Source: CAYNRE01 sp964399535 (GTDB lineage Bacteria > Planctomycetota > Planctomycetia > Pirellulales > CAYNRE01). Taken from it: a DNA stretch of 64,000 nucleotides. Made by a program: the position numbers and the translations under genes. The notes under the pieces were generated by a model. That model did not search any database and was not told the DNA's origin. It saw only the letters and a list, made by a program, of their open reading frames with translations. The stretch lies in NCBI GenBank assembly GCA_964399535.1, contig CAYNRE010000026.1, positions 124,001 through 188,000 of the forward strand, in the 5' to 3' direction. Shown piece after piece: positions 25,345-33,489 of the stretch. Numbering within the stretch: the stretch's first letter is position 1; each line of letters begins with the position of its first letter.

Positions 25345-26163
25345 ATGAACGCAAAAAAGGGATACTACAGCCTTATTCAGTTCTGCCCGAATGCGTCGCG
25401 GCTTGAGGCCGTCAACGTGGGTGTGTTGCTGTCTTGCCCTGAGCTGCACTTCGTTTCGGCACGAACAGCGAAGGGGAATCAACGTGCTGCGAAGCTTGTC
25501 GGACGTGCCTCTCTCGACAAGGGAAGCCTCAATCGAGCGAAACGTGCCATTGAGCGTCGAGTGCAAACTGATCACGAGGCGTTTTTGACTCTGGAGGACT
25601 TGCAGAAGTTCGTTGACTCACGGGGCAACGTTCTGAAACTTACTCAACCTCGTCCCATAAAGGTCTTCGAACCACAAGCCGACCTCGACAATCTTTTTTG
25701 CGAGTTAGTCGGCGGGGTTGCACGTGCTGTCGAAACAGTAGCGGTCGTTCATCGACCTGATGCTCTTCTGAATGCAGCTTTTCGGCAATTGAAGAACGAG
25801 GGTCGGGCAAAACTAGACTTGGACGTGGCCGTTCCAGTCTTGGGTCGATCATTGCACGTACCCTATGCCTATCGAAATGGCATCTGGAACCTCGTTAAAC
25901 CACAACGATTCTCAGCGGAGGAAGGAAAGGCCCTTCGCGTCGCCGAGCGCCTCGCGATTGAGGGAGACTTGATTTACAAGCACGGCACGGGCCTCGACGG
26001 GAAGAAAAGGTTGATTGTCGTTTCGTCTTTCCAGAAAGACCATGACACTGCTGATCTTCAAGGCCGCGTGCAAAAAGTGCTCAACGAATACAACGTCGAA
26101 ACAGTCCTTGAAGATGGCGTCGAGGATTTCATCTCCAAAGTTGAGCAAGAAGCTCACCCATAG
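25345..26163 (+). CDS. DUF3037 family protein, partner of the HipA-like kinase
   Basis: This 272-residue protein begins with the DUF3037 signature (YYSLIQFCPNASRLEAVNVGVLL). The C-terminal half (about 135-272) is less conserved and has mixed alpha/beta character. The start at 25345 follows a purine-rich GAGAGAA. Its position directly after the HipA-like gene, with the same low-GC codon use, makes it almost certainly part of the same functional unit, probably antitoxin, adaptor or substrate. DUF3037 has no established biochemical activity that I can cite. A toxin-antitoxin or defence role is inferred from pairing and flanking repeats only. Confidence 0.8.
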   Translation: MNAKKGYYSLIQFCPNASRLEAVNVGVLLSCPELHFVSARTAKGNQRAAKLVGRASLDKGSLNRAKRAIERRVQTDHEAFLTLEDLQKFVDSRGNVLKLTQPRPIKVFEPQADLDNLFCELVGGVARAVETVAVVHRPDALLNAAFRQLKNEGRAKLDLDVAVPVLGRSLHVPYAYRNGIWNLVKPQRFSAEEGKALRVAERLAIEGDLIYKHGTGLDGKKRLIVVSSFQKDHDTADLQGRVQKVLNEYNVETVLEDGVEDFISKVEQEAHP

Positions 26164-26245
26164 GCCGCAACGAATTGCCCGAACGGAATCCGAGCCACTA
26201 AGGTTCGCGATCCGTTCGGGCGAAGGTGATCAACGAGCACCAATT

Positions 26246-26328
26246 GCAGCCAAGTAGGTCAGGCCACAGCCCTGACGATTGAAGCTGCGCCGTTGTCAGG
26301 GTAAGGCCCAGACCTACGGTACAAGCAC
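26246..26328. repeat. 83-base repeat right of the HipA-like/DUF3037 module
   Basis: Direct-orientation relative of 24234-24315. This copy has clean inverted ends, GTAGGTC (26254-26260) and GACCTAC (26311-26317), plus a CAGGCC/GGCC inner match, so it can fold into a long hairpin. It may be a REP-like intergenic element. Confidence 0.65.
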
Positions 26329-26389
26329 GCCAAGCCCTAGCAGAGATGTATCGGTACTCATGGGCTACGCCCGTGCTCCGGTCAACAGG

Positions 26390-26406
26390 CACTGGCAGAG
26401 CCAGTG
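26390..26406. repeat. REP-like palindrome CACTGGC-AGA-GCCAGTG
   Basis: Perfect 7-bp arms around a 3-base loop in non-coding DNA. I believe similar palindromes are frequent between genes in planctomycete genomes, but copies elsewhere cannot be counted from this window. Confidence 0.5.
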
Positions 26407-26674
26407 AATATACAGCAAGCTGGTGCCACCAGCCCGCCAAAGACCCCCGGCCGGTGCGTATCGACCGCCGGCGCTGGCGTCCCCGCGTCGTCGGTGTCGA
26501 GCAGAAGTGTGTCCAGACTACCACCCAGCGCTCGGTCCACGCCCAGTGGTTGGTGCTCGGTTGCTTCCCAAACCCAGCGAAATTCGCCGCCGACCGAGCG
26601 GTCGAGCCGGACGTCCTTCGGAACCCAGCAGCCAATGATCTCGACGGGTTACTGGGATCTCGACGGATGGGTCA

Positions 26675-28474
26675 CTAATTCGGGCTCGCGGCCCCACCGG
26701 CCAGCACCCGGCCCGTGTTGGGGTCGATCGCCAGGTTCAAGTGCTCATCTTCATACACGTAGAAGATGAACCCGTTGAACATCTCGTCGTACGATTGGTC
26801 GCCGTACGGCACCGTATAGTTCGGGTCGGGGTTATACGGGTTAAAGGTCGAATTGTCGAAATGGGCGATCGCCTCCATCTCGGTGCCGGCCGGCAGTTTC
26901 TTTTCGTCGGGCGGCTGCGGCAGCACATAGCCGATCTGCCATTCGAAGTTGTAGTTGGGCACCTGGAGCAACGTCTCTTGGGTGCCATCGGGGTAGTGGG
27001 CGTTGAAGGTCATATCTCGCCCGCGCAAGTGCATGTGCGTGAACAGACCCAGCAGAATCGCGTCGCGCTCCAGCTTCTGGCGGGCCGCCATTTCGTAGAA
27101 CGCTTCCCCCGGCGGGATGGCGATGTCGCGCGGGTCGAGCAGGATGAAGTGGGTGACCTTGTCCACGTTGGTCTTGGCGTAGCGGAACCCGATCGAAATC
27201 GTGCTCTCTTCCTCTTGGCCGGTCGTCACATAGTGAATTTGCAGGCCGATTACGCTGTTCTTGGGAATTCGCTGCGCGAGCCCCGGAACCAGCGTGAAGG
27301 GCACCCCGCCGGGCACGTAGCCGGTAATGAAGCTGGCCTTGTCGGCCTTCATCGTGCTAGGGTCGACGTAAAACGCATTGCAGTGATGCACCACCGCGCG
27401 GTTGTGCGGACGAATCTCGATGGCCTCGACATAGGTGTCTTCCGTAAAGGCCGGCGGCAGGAACACGTACTTGTAGGGAATGAAGCCCGTGGCCGGCACC
27501 TTCTGGGGCTTGCTCATCGTGAGCACCAGGTCGGGTTCGCCGATCCGCCACGCGGTGGGGGCGAATTCGAGCGGCTTGGGAGCCTTTTCCGCGGCACCCT
27601 GGGGCATGCCGCCGCTGACCCAGGCGGCCACAAGCTCGCGCTCTTCCCGCGTCAGGGTCGGATCGTTCGAAAAATGGCCAAAGGCCGAATGGGCATACCA
27701 GGGAGGCATCCGCCCGTCGCGCACGACCTCGGCCAGCATTTCACCCTGGCTTTGAGCTTCGTCGTAGCTTACCAAGCCAAAGGGGGCCGCGGTTCCCTCG
27801 TGATGACAGCCCTGGCAGCGGCGCTGCAGAATGGGCTCGACGTGTTCGTGAAAGGTCACCTCGAAATCAAACTTCGGCTGCCGCCAGCCGGTAACCTTGC
27901 AACCATCGACCGGAGTTTCGGGCACCGAGATGGCCTGGCCCGCCAGAAGTTGGTCGATGGCCTCGGCCAGGTCGTGCCGCCCCACCCGGGGCTGCACGCC
28001 GCCCGTGCGGTACTGGTCGTCGATCCGGCCCGAGTACACCACGTGCTGGGCGCCATCGAGCAGCACCACCTGCGGTACCCGCTCTACGCCCAGGGCCAGG
28101 GTCCATTTCTGGTCCTCATCCCAAACCAGCGGAAAGGTCAGCCGATTGGCCAGGCCATACGCGGCAATATCCTTAGGCAACTCGTCCTGGGCATTGAAGA
28201 CCCCCACCAGGCGAATGCCCTGGGCGGCGTACTTTTGATGCAGCTCTTCCAGCCGCGGCAGATAGCGCTGGCCCACCGGGCAGGTGGTGTTGAGGAACAC
28301 CAGGGCGTAGCCCTTGGCCTCGCCCAGATCGCTCAAGTTGCGGTTCAGGCAGCGAATGTCTTTGAAGGTCAGGTTGGCCGGGGGGGAGCCGCCGATTTTG
28401 GCTGCCTGGGCCGAGCCGAATCCCGCGATTGCCACCAGGGCTCCCAACGATACCGAAAGCCATCTGCGCTGCAT
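26675..28474 (-). CDS. Thioredoxin-like/cytochrome c/copper monooxygenase-like fusion
   Basis: The start at 28474 (MQRRWLSVSL), with AGGAG upstream, gives 599 residues; the longer frame runs through tRNA-His and is not real. Signal peptide 1-24. Residues 28-180 are a thioredoxin-like domain in which the active site reads TCPVGQR, with only Cys65 of the usual pair. Residues 205-295 carry a cytochrome c motif CQGCH (220-224). Residues 305-590 resemble the copper type II ascorbate-dependent monooxygenase fold, with His363-His364, His414 and the pair His480/His482 (HMHLRG) as candidate copper ligands. A periplasmic redox enzyme is likely. Substrate unknown. Confidence 0.82.
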   Translation of the reverse strand: MQRRWLSVSLGALVAIAGFGSAQAAKIGGSPPANLTFKDIRCLNRNLSDLGEAKGYALVFLNTTCPVGQRYLPRLEELHQKYAAQGIRLVGVFNAQDELPKDIAAYGLANRLTFPLVWDEDQKWTLALGVERVPQVVLLDGAQHVVYSGRIDDQYRTGGVQPRVGRHDLAEAIDQLLAGQAISVPETPVDGCKVTGWRQPKFDFEVTFHEHVEPILQRRCQGCHHEGTAAPFGLVSYDEAQSQGEMLAEVVRDGRMPPWYAHSAFGHFSNDPTLTREERELVAAWVSGGMPQGAAEKAPKPLEFAPTAWRIGEPDLVLTMSKPQKVPATGFIPYKYVFLPPAFTEDTYVEAIEIRPHNRAVVHHCNAFYVDPSTMKADKASFITGYVPGGVPFTLVPGLAQRIPKNSVIGLQIHYVTTGQEEESTISIGFRYAKTNVDKVTHFILLDPRDIAIPPGEAFYEMAARQKLERDAILLGLFTHMHLRGRDMTFNAHYPDGTQETLLQVPNYNFEWQIGYVLPQPPDEKKLPAGTEMEAIAHFDNSTFNPYNPDPNYTVPYGDQSYDEMFNGFIFYVYEDEHLNLAIDPNTGRVLAGGAASPN

Positions 28475-28753
28475 CGCGTCGTTCTCCTGGAAAGACCAAT
28501 TGGGCTTCTGGAAAAACCAAGTGAGCCGCTCGGCGCCCGCGGGGGGCTCAACTGCCGGCCCGACCGAATTCTCCCCGCTGGAATCGCCCCGCAACCTCCT
28601 TATTGGAATCGCCGTGAGATGGTTTGGCAACAGCAGCGGGGGGGCAGCGGGGGGAGGGGCATTTCCAACCGGGGCTGCCCGGCGAGAGGGGGCGGGGCCA
28701 GGGCCTGGGGTCGGGGTGAGACCGGACCCAAAAAATCGAGAAGCGTAAAAAGG

Positions 28754-28828
28754 GGTGGCTGAGGGGACTCGAACCCCCGACCCCCAGAACCACAATCTGG
28801 TGCTCTAACCAGCTGAGCTACAGCCACC
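28754..28828 (-). tRNA. tRNA-His(GTG)
   Basis: The minus strand forms a cloverleaf with acceptor GGTGGCTG/CAGCCACC, including the extra G(-1) paired with C73 that is specific to tRNA-His. The D-arm is GCTCAGCTGGTTAGAGC, the anticodon loop TTGTGGT (anticodon GTG), and the T-arm is TCGGGGGTTCGAGTCCCC. CCA is not encoded. A T-run follows the 3' end and probably ends transcription. Confidence 0.96.
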
Positions 28829-28864
28829 GCACGCCGAAGGCCGCCCGCCTTCACCAATTCGCCA

Positions 28865-28893
28865 CTTATAGTGGGGCCCCGCCGCAGGGTCAA
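28865..28893 (-). promoter_or_regulatory. Promoter of tRNA-His
   Basis: On the minus strand TTGACC (28888-28893) and TATAAG (28865-28870) are separated by exactly 17 bases. Transcription would start about 30 bases before the tRNA 5' end. Confidence 0.8.
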
Positions 28894-28983
28894 CGGGCCG
28901 GAACGCCGGCACCACCGGGCCCAATCGGCCGGGGCTGTCCCGCCCCAGTGGCCGGCCCCAGGGGCCTGGGCGATCGGGGCCAT

Positions 28984-29763
28984 CTAGAAAGGAAAATCGG
29001 CATCCAGGGGGCTTTGCGATAGCTGAACCAGAAACTGAGCCAGCCGGTCGACCAGCAACTGCATCATCCGCTGCCCTTTTTCAGCGGTGGCCGCGTGGGG
29101 GTTGCCGCTCCCCGTGTTGGTGGTCAAAAGGTGCCAGGGCCGGGTAATGTTCACCCAGCCGCGGTTGACCGCCTCGAAACGGCTGGGGCGCACCGCGCCG
29201 TCGTCGGCCCGCAGCCGGCCGTCGGCCTCGCGAGCTACCCACTGCGGAAAGAACGCCAGGGCGAAGGCGGTCTCCATCTCACCGGCGTGGTCGCCCGGTT
29301 CGGCGAAAATCTCGTGCTCCACGTCGGCCAGCACCTGGTACCAGTTGCACAAGAAGAGCTGCGTTCCGCCGCGGCCATACAACTCGCGCAGCACCGGTTT
29401 CAGATCGTTTCCCCCGTGGCTGTTGAGCAGCACGATTTTGCGAATCTCGTGCCGCGCCAGCGAATCGACCAGGTCGGCGATTACCCGCCCCAGCGTCGAG
29501 GGGTTCAAATTCAGCGAGAGCGGAAAGGCCTGCTGGTTGGTTTCGGTGCCGTAGGGAATCGTGGGCAGCAGCACCACCTGGGCTCCGCGGCGGTGTGCTT
29601 CACCCACGATTTGTTCACCAACGATGTCGGCCTCGAGCACATCGGTGCCGTAGGGTAAATGCAAGTTGTGTGGTTCCGTGGCGCCCAACGGCAGCACCGC
29701 CACTTCGAAATGGCGCTGCTTCACGTCTCCGTAGCTGGTTTCCAGGAGCTTCCAGGGGCGCAC
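28984..29763 (-). CDS. Creatininase family protein
   Basis: The GTG start at 29763 (VRPWKLLE) has AGAGGA upstream and gives 259 residues; an upstream extension to 29856 is unlikely. The metal-site signature is PLGATEPHNLHLPYGTD, with Glu, His and Asp ligands, then LNSHGGND and a DHAGEMETA segment typical of creatininase and related amidohydrolases. The superfamily includes creatininase, FAPy deformylase and mycofactocin protease MftE. No mycofactocin or creatine genes are present here. It lies 93 bases downstream of the penicillin-acylase-like gene, so the two may be co-transcribed. Substrate not predictable. Confidence 0.88.
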   Translation of the reverse strand: MRPWKLLETSYGDVKQRHFEVAVLPLGATEPHNLHLPYGTDVLEADIVGEQIVGEAHRRGAQVVLLPTIPYGTETNQQAFPLSLNLNPSTLGRVIADLVDSLARHEIRKIVLLNSHGGNDLKPVLRELYGRGGTQLFLCNWYQVLADVEHEIFAEPGDHAGEMETAFALAFFPQWVAREADGRLRADDGAVRPSRFEAVNRGWVNITRPWHLLTTNTGSGNPHAATAEKGQRMMQLLVDRLAQFLVQLSQSPLDADFPF

Positions 29764-29856
29764 GGCGAGAGTCCTCTTCGAAAATGTTGCGATTGCAGTC
29801 GCGCGGAGCGCCCTCGACCTTGCGCGGGCGCGCTCACCGGCACGGCCCGCGACCAA

Positions 29857-32340
29857 CTACGGCGTTGCCGTGGCCGGCTCGGGCGCCAGCGTCAGGGAGT
29901 GCACGGCCCGACCCGGCAGAAACGGCAGCGGTTCGCCGTCGACCCAGGCCTGGTACTGATCTCCGTAGTGGGGCGAGAGGAAATGCCCGCTCTGACCGCC
30001 CGGCATGTGCAGGTAGCCGGCCGACTCGCGCCCGGGCGAAACCGCCAATCGCTGCGAGGCTCCGTTGGAGGGCGAAGCAATCCGGGGGATGTTTTCCCGG
30101 TCGCCGCGCAAGGGCTCAGCGGGCAAATCGAGCCAGGGGCTCAGTTGTTCGACGGCCAGGCTCAACGGATGCCGCACCCGGCTGGTGTTGTGCCGCCCCC
30201 AGGTGAACTCGGCCAGCCGCTGACCACCCGCCGTTGCGAACGAGAGCACCTGGTCGAGCTGCTCGAGCAACAGCGCTTCCCAGGATTCGTAATCGGGATC
30301 GAGCAAATGCGCCGGGCGCTGGGAAACCAGCTCCCAGACGGGCCCCTCGATACGGTCGAACCCCGCCAGATCGAAGTAGCTGCTTTCGTCCGCCTCGAGG
30401 CAACTTGCCGAGAGGGGGTAGAGTACGGCCGGAATGGTTTCATAGCGGAATTCGCGCACCAGGCGATAGCCCACCGAGTCGGGCGCGGCATGGCCGCCCC
30501 AATCTTGGATGAATCGACGGGCCTCGGCCCGCAGCGGGTCGTCTTTGACCACTTCGCTCGTGAGCAATTCGAGCAGCAGCTCGCGCCAGCGCGCGAGGAA
30601 GACGGCGCGATCGTCGAGCTGGATTTTCAGCATGTCGGTCTCTTCGGCCTGAGCGAGTGCCAGCAAACCGTCGCGAATTTGCTTCTGGCGGGCCCCCAGG
30701 TCGTAGTCGCCGTCTCCCACCGTTTTCAGCATTTCGTCCGACACGATCCGCGCGTTGGCCGTCCAGATGCGTCCCGATTCCGGGTCGACGACCCGAGGGT
30801 ATTCCTCGGGGGCAAGATAGCCGTCCCAGCGGCGCTGGCCATCGGCCCAGGAGCCGGGCAGCCGGCCGTCGAATCCTTGGCGGCGGGGAATGCGCCCCAG
30901 GATCGTCCAAGCGATTCGCCCGCTGGCGTCGCCGACCGTGAAATTCTGTGCGGGTGATCCGCTCAGGTTGGCCAGGCGTAGGGCGTCTTCCAGCGAACGG
31001 GCCGACTCGATGGCGATCAGTCCTAGGTTCACCCCCTCTTGATCGAGCGCCACCCAACGAACCGCGCGAGGCCGTCCCTGATGATCGGGCTCGATCAGCG
31101 GACCCCAGATGGTTTCGACAATCTCGAGCGTCTCGTCGGCCGCGCCCTTGACTTGAATCGTTTCGGTAAACCGCTCGTAGGCTCGCGGTCCGTCGGGGGT
31201 CAGGTACTGATCGGGGTTGGCCGGGTCGGGCTCGATGAGCACCAGGTCGAGCCAGTCCCCCTCGCTGTTGGTAAAGGCCCAGGCGATGTGCTGATTCGAC
31301 CCAACCACCATGGCCGGGGTGCCCGGTAGCGTAACGCCGGTAATCTGCTGCAGAGCCCGGCCCGACGCCGAGGGGGAAACGTCGCCCGAGGCCGGGTCGG
31401 CCGACTCCGGCCAGACGAACATCGCCCGGTACCAGATATTGGGAACTCGAATGGAAAGGTGCATGTCGTCCGCCACGATGGCGCCACCGTGCCGGGTGTG
31501 TCGGCCGTCGACGGCCCAGCCGTTCGACCCATGGCGAAACCGCTCGACCCGGGGGCGATTGGCCCACAGCCCAGGTTGCCGCTTCACCTGGCGCATGGCG
31601 GCGGCCGCCTCGGGCTTTCTCAGGTCGAACACTTCGGGCGTGGGAATCGGGGGCTGCGAGAAGGCTTGGCCCTGAATGGGGGCATCCCAATCGGTACCGC
31701 GGGGCGAGAGAAAATCGGCCAGTTCGACCGGCAGCTTGTCGTAGAGTACCGCCAACGTGGATTCGTAGGCGATGTCGCTCTCGCCCTGCAGGTCCAGGTA
31801 CATGGCAAACAGCACCAGGGCCGAATCCTCGGGCAGCCAGGGCCGGGGCTCTAAACCCAGCAGGTAGTATTCATAGGGTTTGCGCGACAATGCCTTGAGC
31901 CCGGCGTTTACCCCGTCGGCGTAGGCGGCCACGAGCGCGCGGTCCTCGGCGGGGGTGCTCTCGGTCATGTGGCGCGCTCGCTGGCGAAAGCGCCACAGCC
32001 GCACCTGGCGGTCGCTCTCCAACGTGGCGGGCCCCACCAGCTCCGAGAGTTCGCCCGCGGCGTTGCGCCGCATCAGGTCCATCTGAAAGAATCGTTCTTG
32101 ACCGTGGAGAAAGCCGGTGGCGTAGGCCAGGTCGCGGCGGTTTTGGGCCTGAATCGTGGGAATCCCCAGCGCGTCGCGCTCGATCTTCACCTGGTCGATC
32201 AGGCCGGCTACCTGCCGAGTGCCTTCCAGTTGCGGCAAGCTGCCGCGAACGGTCAGCGTTAGCCAAAGCGCCGCCCCGCCAGCCACCAACACGACCAAAA
32301 CGAAGACCGCCGCCAACCCCCAAAGCACTCGTTTCAACAT
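29857..32340 (-). CDS. Penicillin acylase family (S45) Ntn hydrolase
   Basis: The start at 32340 (MLKRVLWGLA) gives 827 residues. A single membrane anchor or signal helix spans about 4-29. The short alpha-chain region includes DALGIPTIQA and GFLHGQERFFQMDLMRR. An autoproteolysis site follows, with the new N-terminal Ser near residue 272 in HGSNGWAVDG. The beta-chain region has DDMHL, SNQHIAWAFTN and the late GGQSGHFLSPHYGDQ. The family cleaves amide bonds of acylated compounds such as penicillins and acyl-homoserine lactones. It is followed by a creatininase-like amidohydrolase and is likely periplasmic. Quorum quenching or detoxification are possible, not shown. Confidence 0.92.
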   Translation of the reverse strand: MLKRVLWGLAAVFVLVVLVAGGAALWLTLTVRGSLPQLEGTRQVAGLIDQVKIERDALGIPTIQAQNRRDLAYATGFLHGQERFFQMDLMRRNAAGELSELVGPATLESDRQVRLWRFRQRARHMTESTPAEDRALVAAYADGVNAGLKALSRKPYEYYLLGLEPRPWLPEDSALVLFAMYLDLQGESDIAYESTLAVLYDKLPVELADFLSPRGTDWDAPIQGQAFSQPPIPTPEVFDLRKPEAAAAMRQVKRQPGLWANRPRVERFRHGSNGWAVDGRHTRHGGAIVADDMHLSIRVPNIWYRAMFVWPESADPASGDVSPSASGRALQQITGVTLPGTPAMVVGSNQHIAWAFTNSEGDWLDLVLIEPDPANPDQYLTPDGPRAYERFTETIQVKGAADETLEIVETIWGPLIEPDHQGRPRAVRWVALDQEGVNLGLIAIESARSLEDALRLANLSGSPAQNFTVGDASGRIAWTILGRIPRRQGFDGRLPGSWADGQRRWDGYLAPEEYPRVVDPESGRIWTANARIVSDEMLKTVGDGDYDLGARQKQIRDGLLALAQAEETDMLKIQLDDRAVFLARWRELLLELLTSEVVKDDPLRAEARRFIQDWGGHAAPDSVGYRLVREFRYETIPAVLYPLSASCLEADESSYFDLAGFDRIEGPVWELVSQRPAHLLDPDYESWEALLLEQLDQVLSFATAGGQRLAEFTWGRHNTSRVRHPLSLAVEQLSPWLDLPAEPLRGDRENIPRIASPSNGASQRLAVSPGRESAGYLHMPGGQSGHFLSPHYGDQYQAWVDGEPLPFLPGRAVHSLTLAPEPATATP

Positions 32341-32416
32341 GGGCCCATCGCCTTTCGGCAAGCCGAGCAGCGGGCGCTCTCTGGCCACCCTCCGCCCACC
32401 GCGTTTTATGACGGAA

Positions 32417-32680
32417 TTAGAGGTGCACCGGCAGCCGTCGCGGTTGCTCCTGCGGCTCGCGCTGGGCCGGCGGGACCAACCAGGGAATTGGCTGGCCCGA
32501 CTCAGTATAGGCGGTTACCGCCCGCTTAAAAGCCGTGGCCGCCAGGCGCAGCGCCTCGCGCTCCGAAGTTGCCAGGACCTCGATCCCCGGCAGATTGGCT
32601 ACCCGAGCCCGCACCTGGCCGGGCGATGGGGCTGGCCCCACGTAGAGCTGGCAATCGAAGACCGGTACCTCGCCGCTCAT
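32417..32680 (-). CDS. HicB-fold-like small protein
   Basis: This is an 87-residue protein. Its middle part (GQVRARVANLPGIEVLATSEREALRLAATAFKRAV is too long to be chance) follows the HicB/UPF0150 pattern of a strand, LPG, a turn, EAL helix and a GQPIPW end, about residues 20-68. No HicA-type gene is adjacent. Its ATG overlaps the stop of the upstream membrane-protein gene (ATGA, 32677-32680), so translation is coupled. The HicB relation is by pattern only, and the function is unknown. Confidence 0.65.
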   Translation of the reverse strand: MSGEVPVFDCQLYVGPAPSPGQVRARVANLPGIEVLATSEREALRLAATAFKRAVTAYTESGQPIPWLVPPAQREPQEQPRRLPVHL

Positions 32681-33414
32681 GGCGCCACCGGCGCGGTTTG
32701 TCCGGGAAGGTCTTCGGTCTGCTCGGCCATCGTTCTCGCCCCGTCGGCCGGGGCGGCGCCCTCCTCGCCGGGAAACTGCCCGGAAAGGAACTGATCGAAC
32801 GCCGCCTGAACGGAAGGGCGAATCATGACCCGGGCATCGCTGCCGGCGAGCCAGACCTGTTCGGCGCCGGGAGCAAAAACCAGCACGGTCCGCTGCCGGG
32901 CGTCGGCAAAGGCTAACGCGAACTGTGCCGTCGAGGGATCCACCTCGGGCGGCTCGGCCCAGTCGAACGAGGTCGAATGCGTTAGGGCCCGGCGGATGTG
33001 AGTGAATCCTTGGGCCCGCGATACGCCGCGCCGTTGGACGACGCGCAATCGCTGGCCGGCGAGGTCGAACTGGTCGATCCAATCGTCCGAGCGGGCCAGG
33101 TCGGTCAAGAGCGGTGGCTGTTCGACCTCGGCATTCGGCCCCCCCGCCGCGCCCTGCGGGGGCTCGACCGGGGCAAGTTGCCAGATCTCGGTCTGGGGGG
33201 CTCGCAGCAGGAGCATCAGGTTGCTTTCGCCCCACAGTTCCAGCGGCTTGCGAATCAGGAATTGCTGATACAAAAGATTCGCCGTGGCCGCCACGACCGC
33301 CACGGCGCCGATGACCAGCAACGCGTGCTTACCGGAAATGGTGCGCCCGGCGGGCCCCGGCGGATTCGTCCCGGGCAGGACCGGGTTCGGTTCGATCGCA
33401 CTCGGGGAGTTCAT
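32677..33414 (-). CDS. Single-span membrane protein of unknown function
   Basis: The ATG at 33414 gives 245 residues; a GTG two codons earlier is an alternative, and neither has a strong RBS. Residues 1-28 are Pro/Asn-rich cytoplasmic tail, a transmembrane helix spans about 30-48, and the remainder is a soluble domain, probably extracytoplasmic, with no recognised family. It contains a mixed alpha/beta stretch around 140-190 (FALAFADARQRTVLVF). The downstream HicB-like gene overlaps by four bases. The acylase and creatininase genes follow in the same direction after a 76-base gap, but a common operon is not certain. Confidence 0.65.
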   Translation of the reverse strand: MNSPSAIEPNPVLPGTNPPGPAGRTISGKHALLVIGAVAVVAATANLLYQQFLIRKPLELWGESNLMLLLRAPQTEIWQLAPVEPPQGAAGGPNAEVEQPPLLTDLARSDDWIDQFDLAGQRLRVVQRRGVSRAQGFTHIRRALTHSTSFDWAEPPEVDPSTAQFALAFADARQRTVLVFAPGAEQVWLAGSDARVMIRPSVQAAFDQFLSGQFPGEEGAAPADGARTMAEQTEDLPGQTAPVAP

Positions 33415-33489
33415 CGGCACACCAGGGGAAAGTTCCGCGCGTGTGAGCGAGCCTATAGGACAAGCCCAACCACGCGTTGTGTAGGGCGG

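Larger units (their letters stand above)
26164..26674. other. Intergenic region with repeat and palindrome
   Basis: No intact gene. The right-hand repeat is at 26246-26328. A perfect CACTGGC-AGA-GCCAGTG palindrome is at 26390-26406. A minus-strand frame at about 26395-26640 reads in a protein-like way (VGGEFRWVWEA) but has no start and no certain family. Confidence 0.5.

Noticed and set aside
26395..26640. Minus-strand protein-like frame (VGGEFRWVWEA) that faintly recalls an AHSA1/SRPBCC fragment
   Set aside because: No start codon and a stop upstream; the similarity is too short to call even a pseudogene.
26741..28762. 673-residue plus-strand ORF
   Set aside because: It is the antisense frame of the redox fusion gene, has no family features and is His/Arg/Gly-rich as expected for a shadow of GC-rich coding DNA.
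28475..28795. N-terminal extension of the redox fusion gene (MWFWGSGVRVPS)
   Set aside because: The extension is a read-through of the antisense of tRNA-His. The ATG at 28474 has a good RBS and begins a signal peptide.
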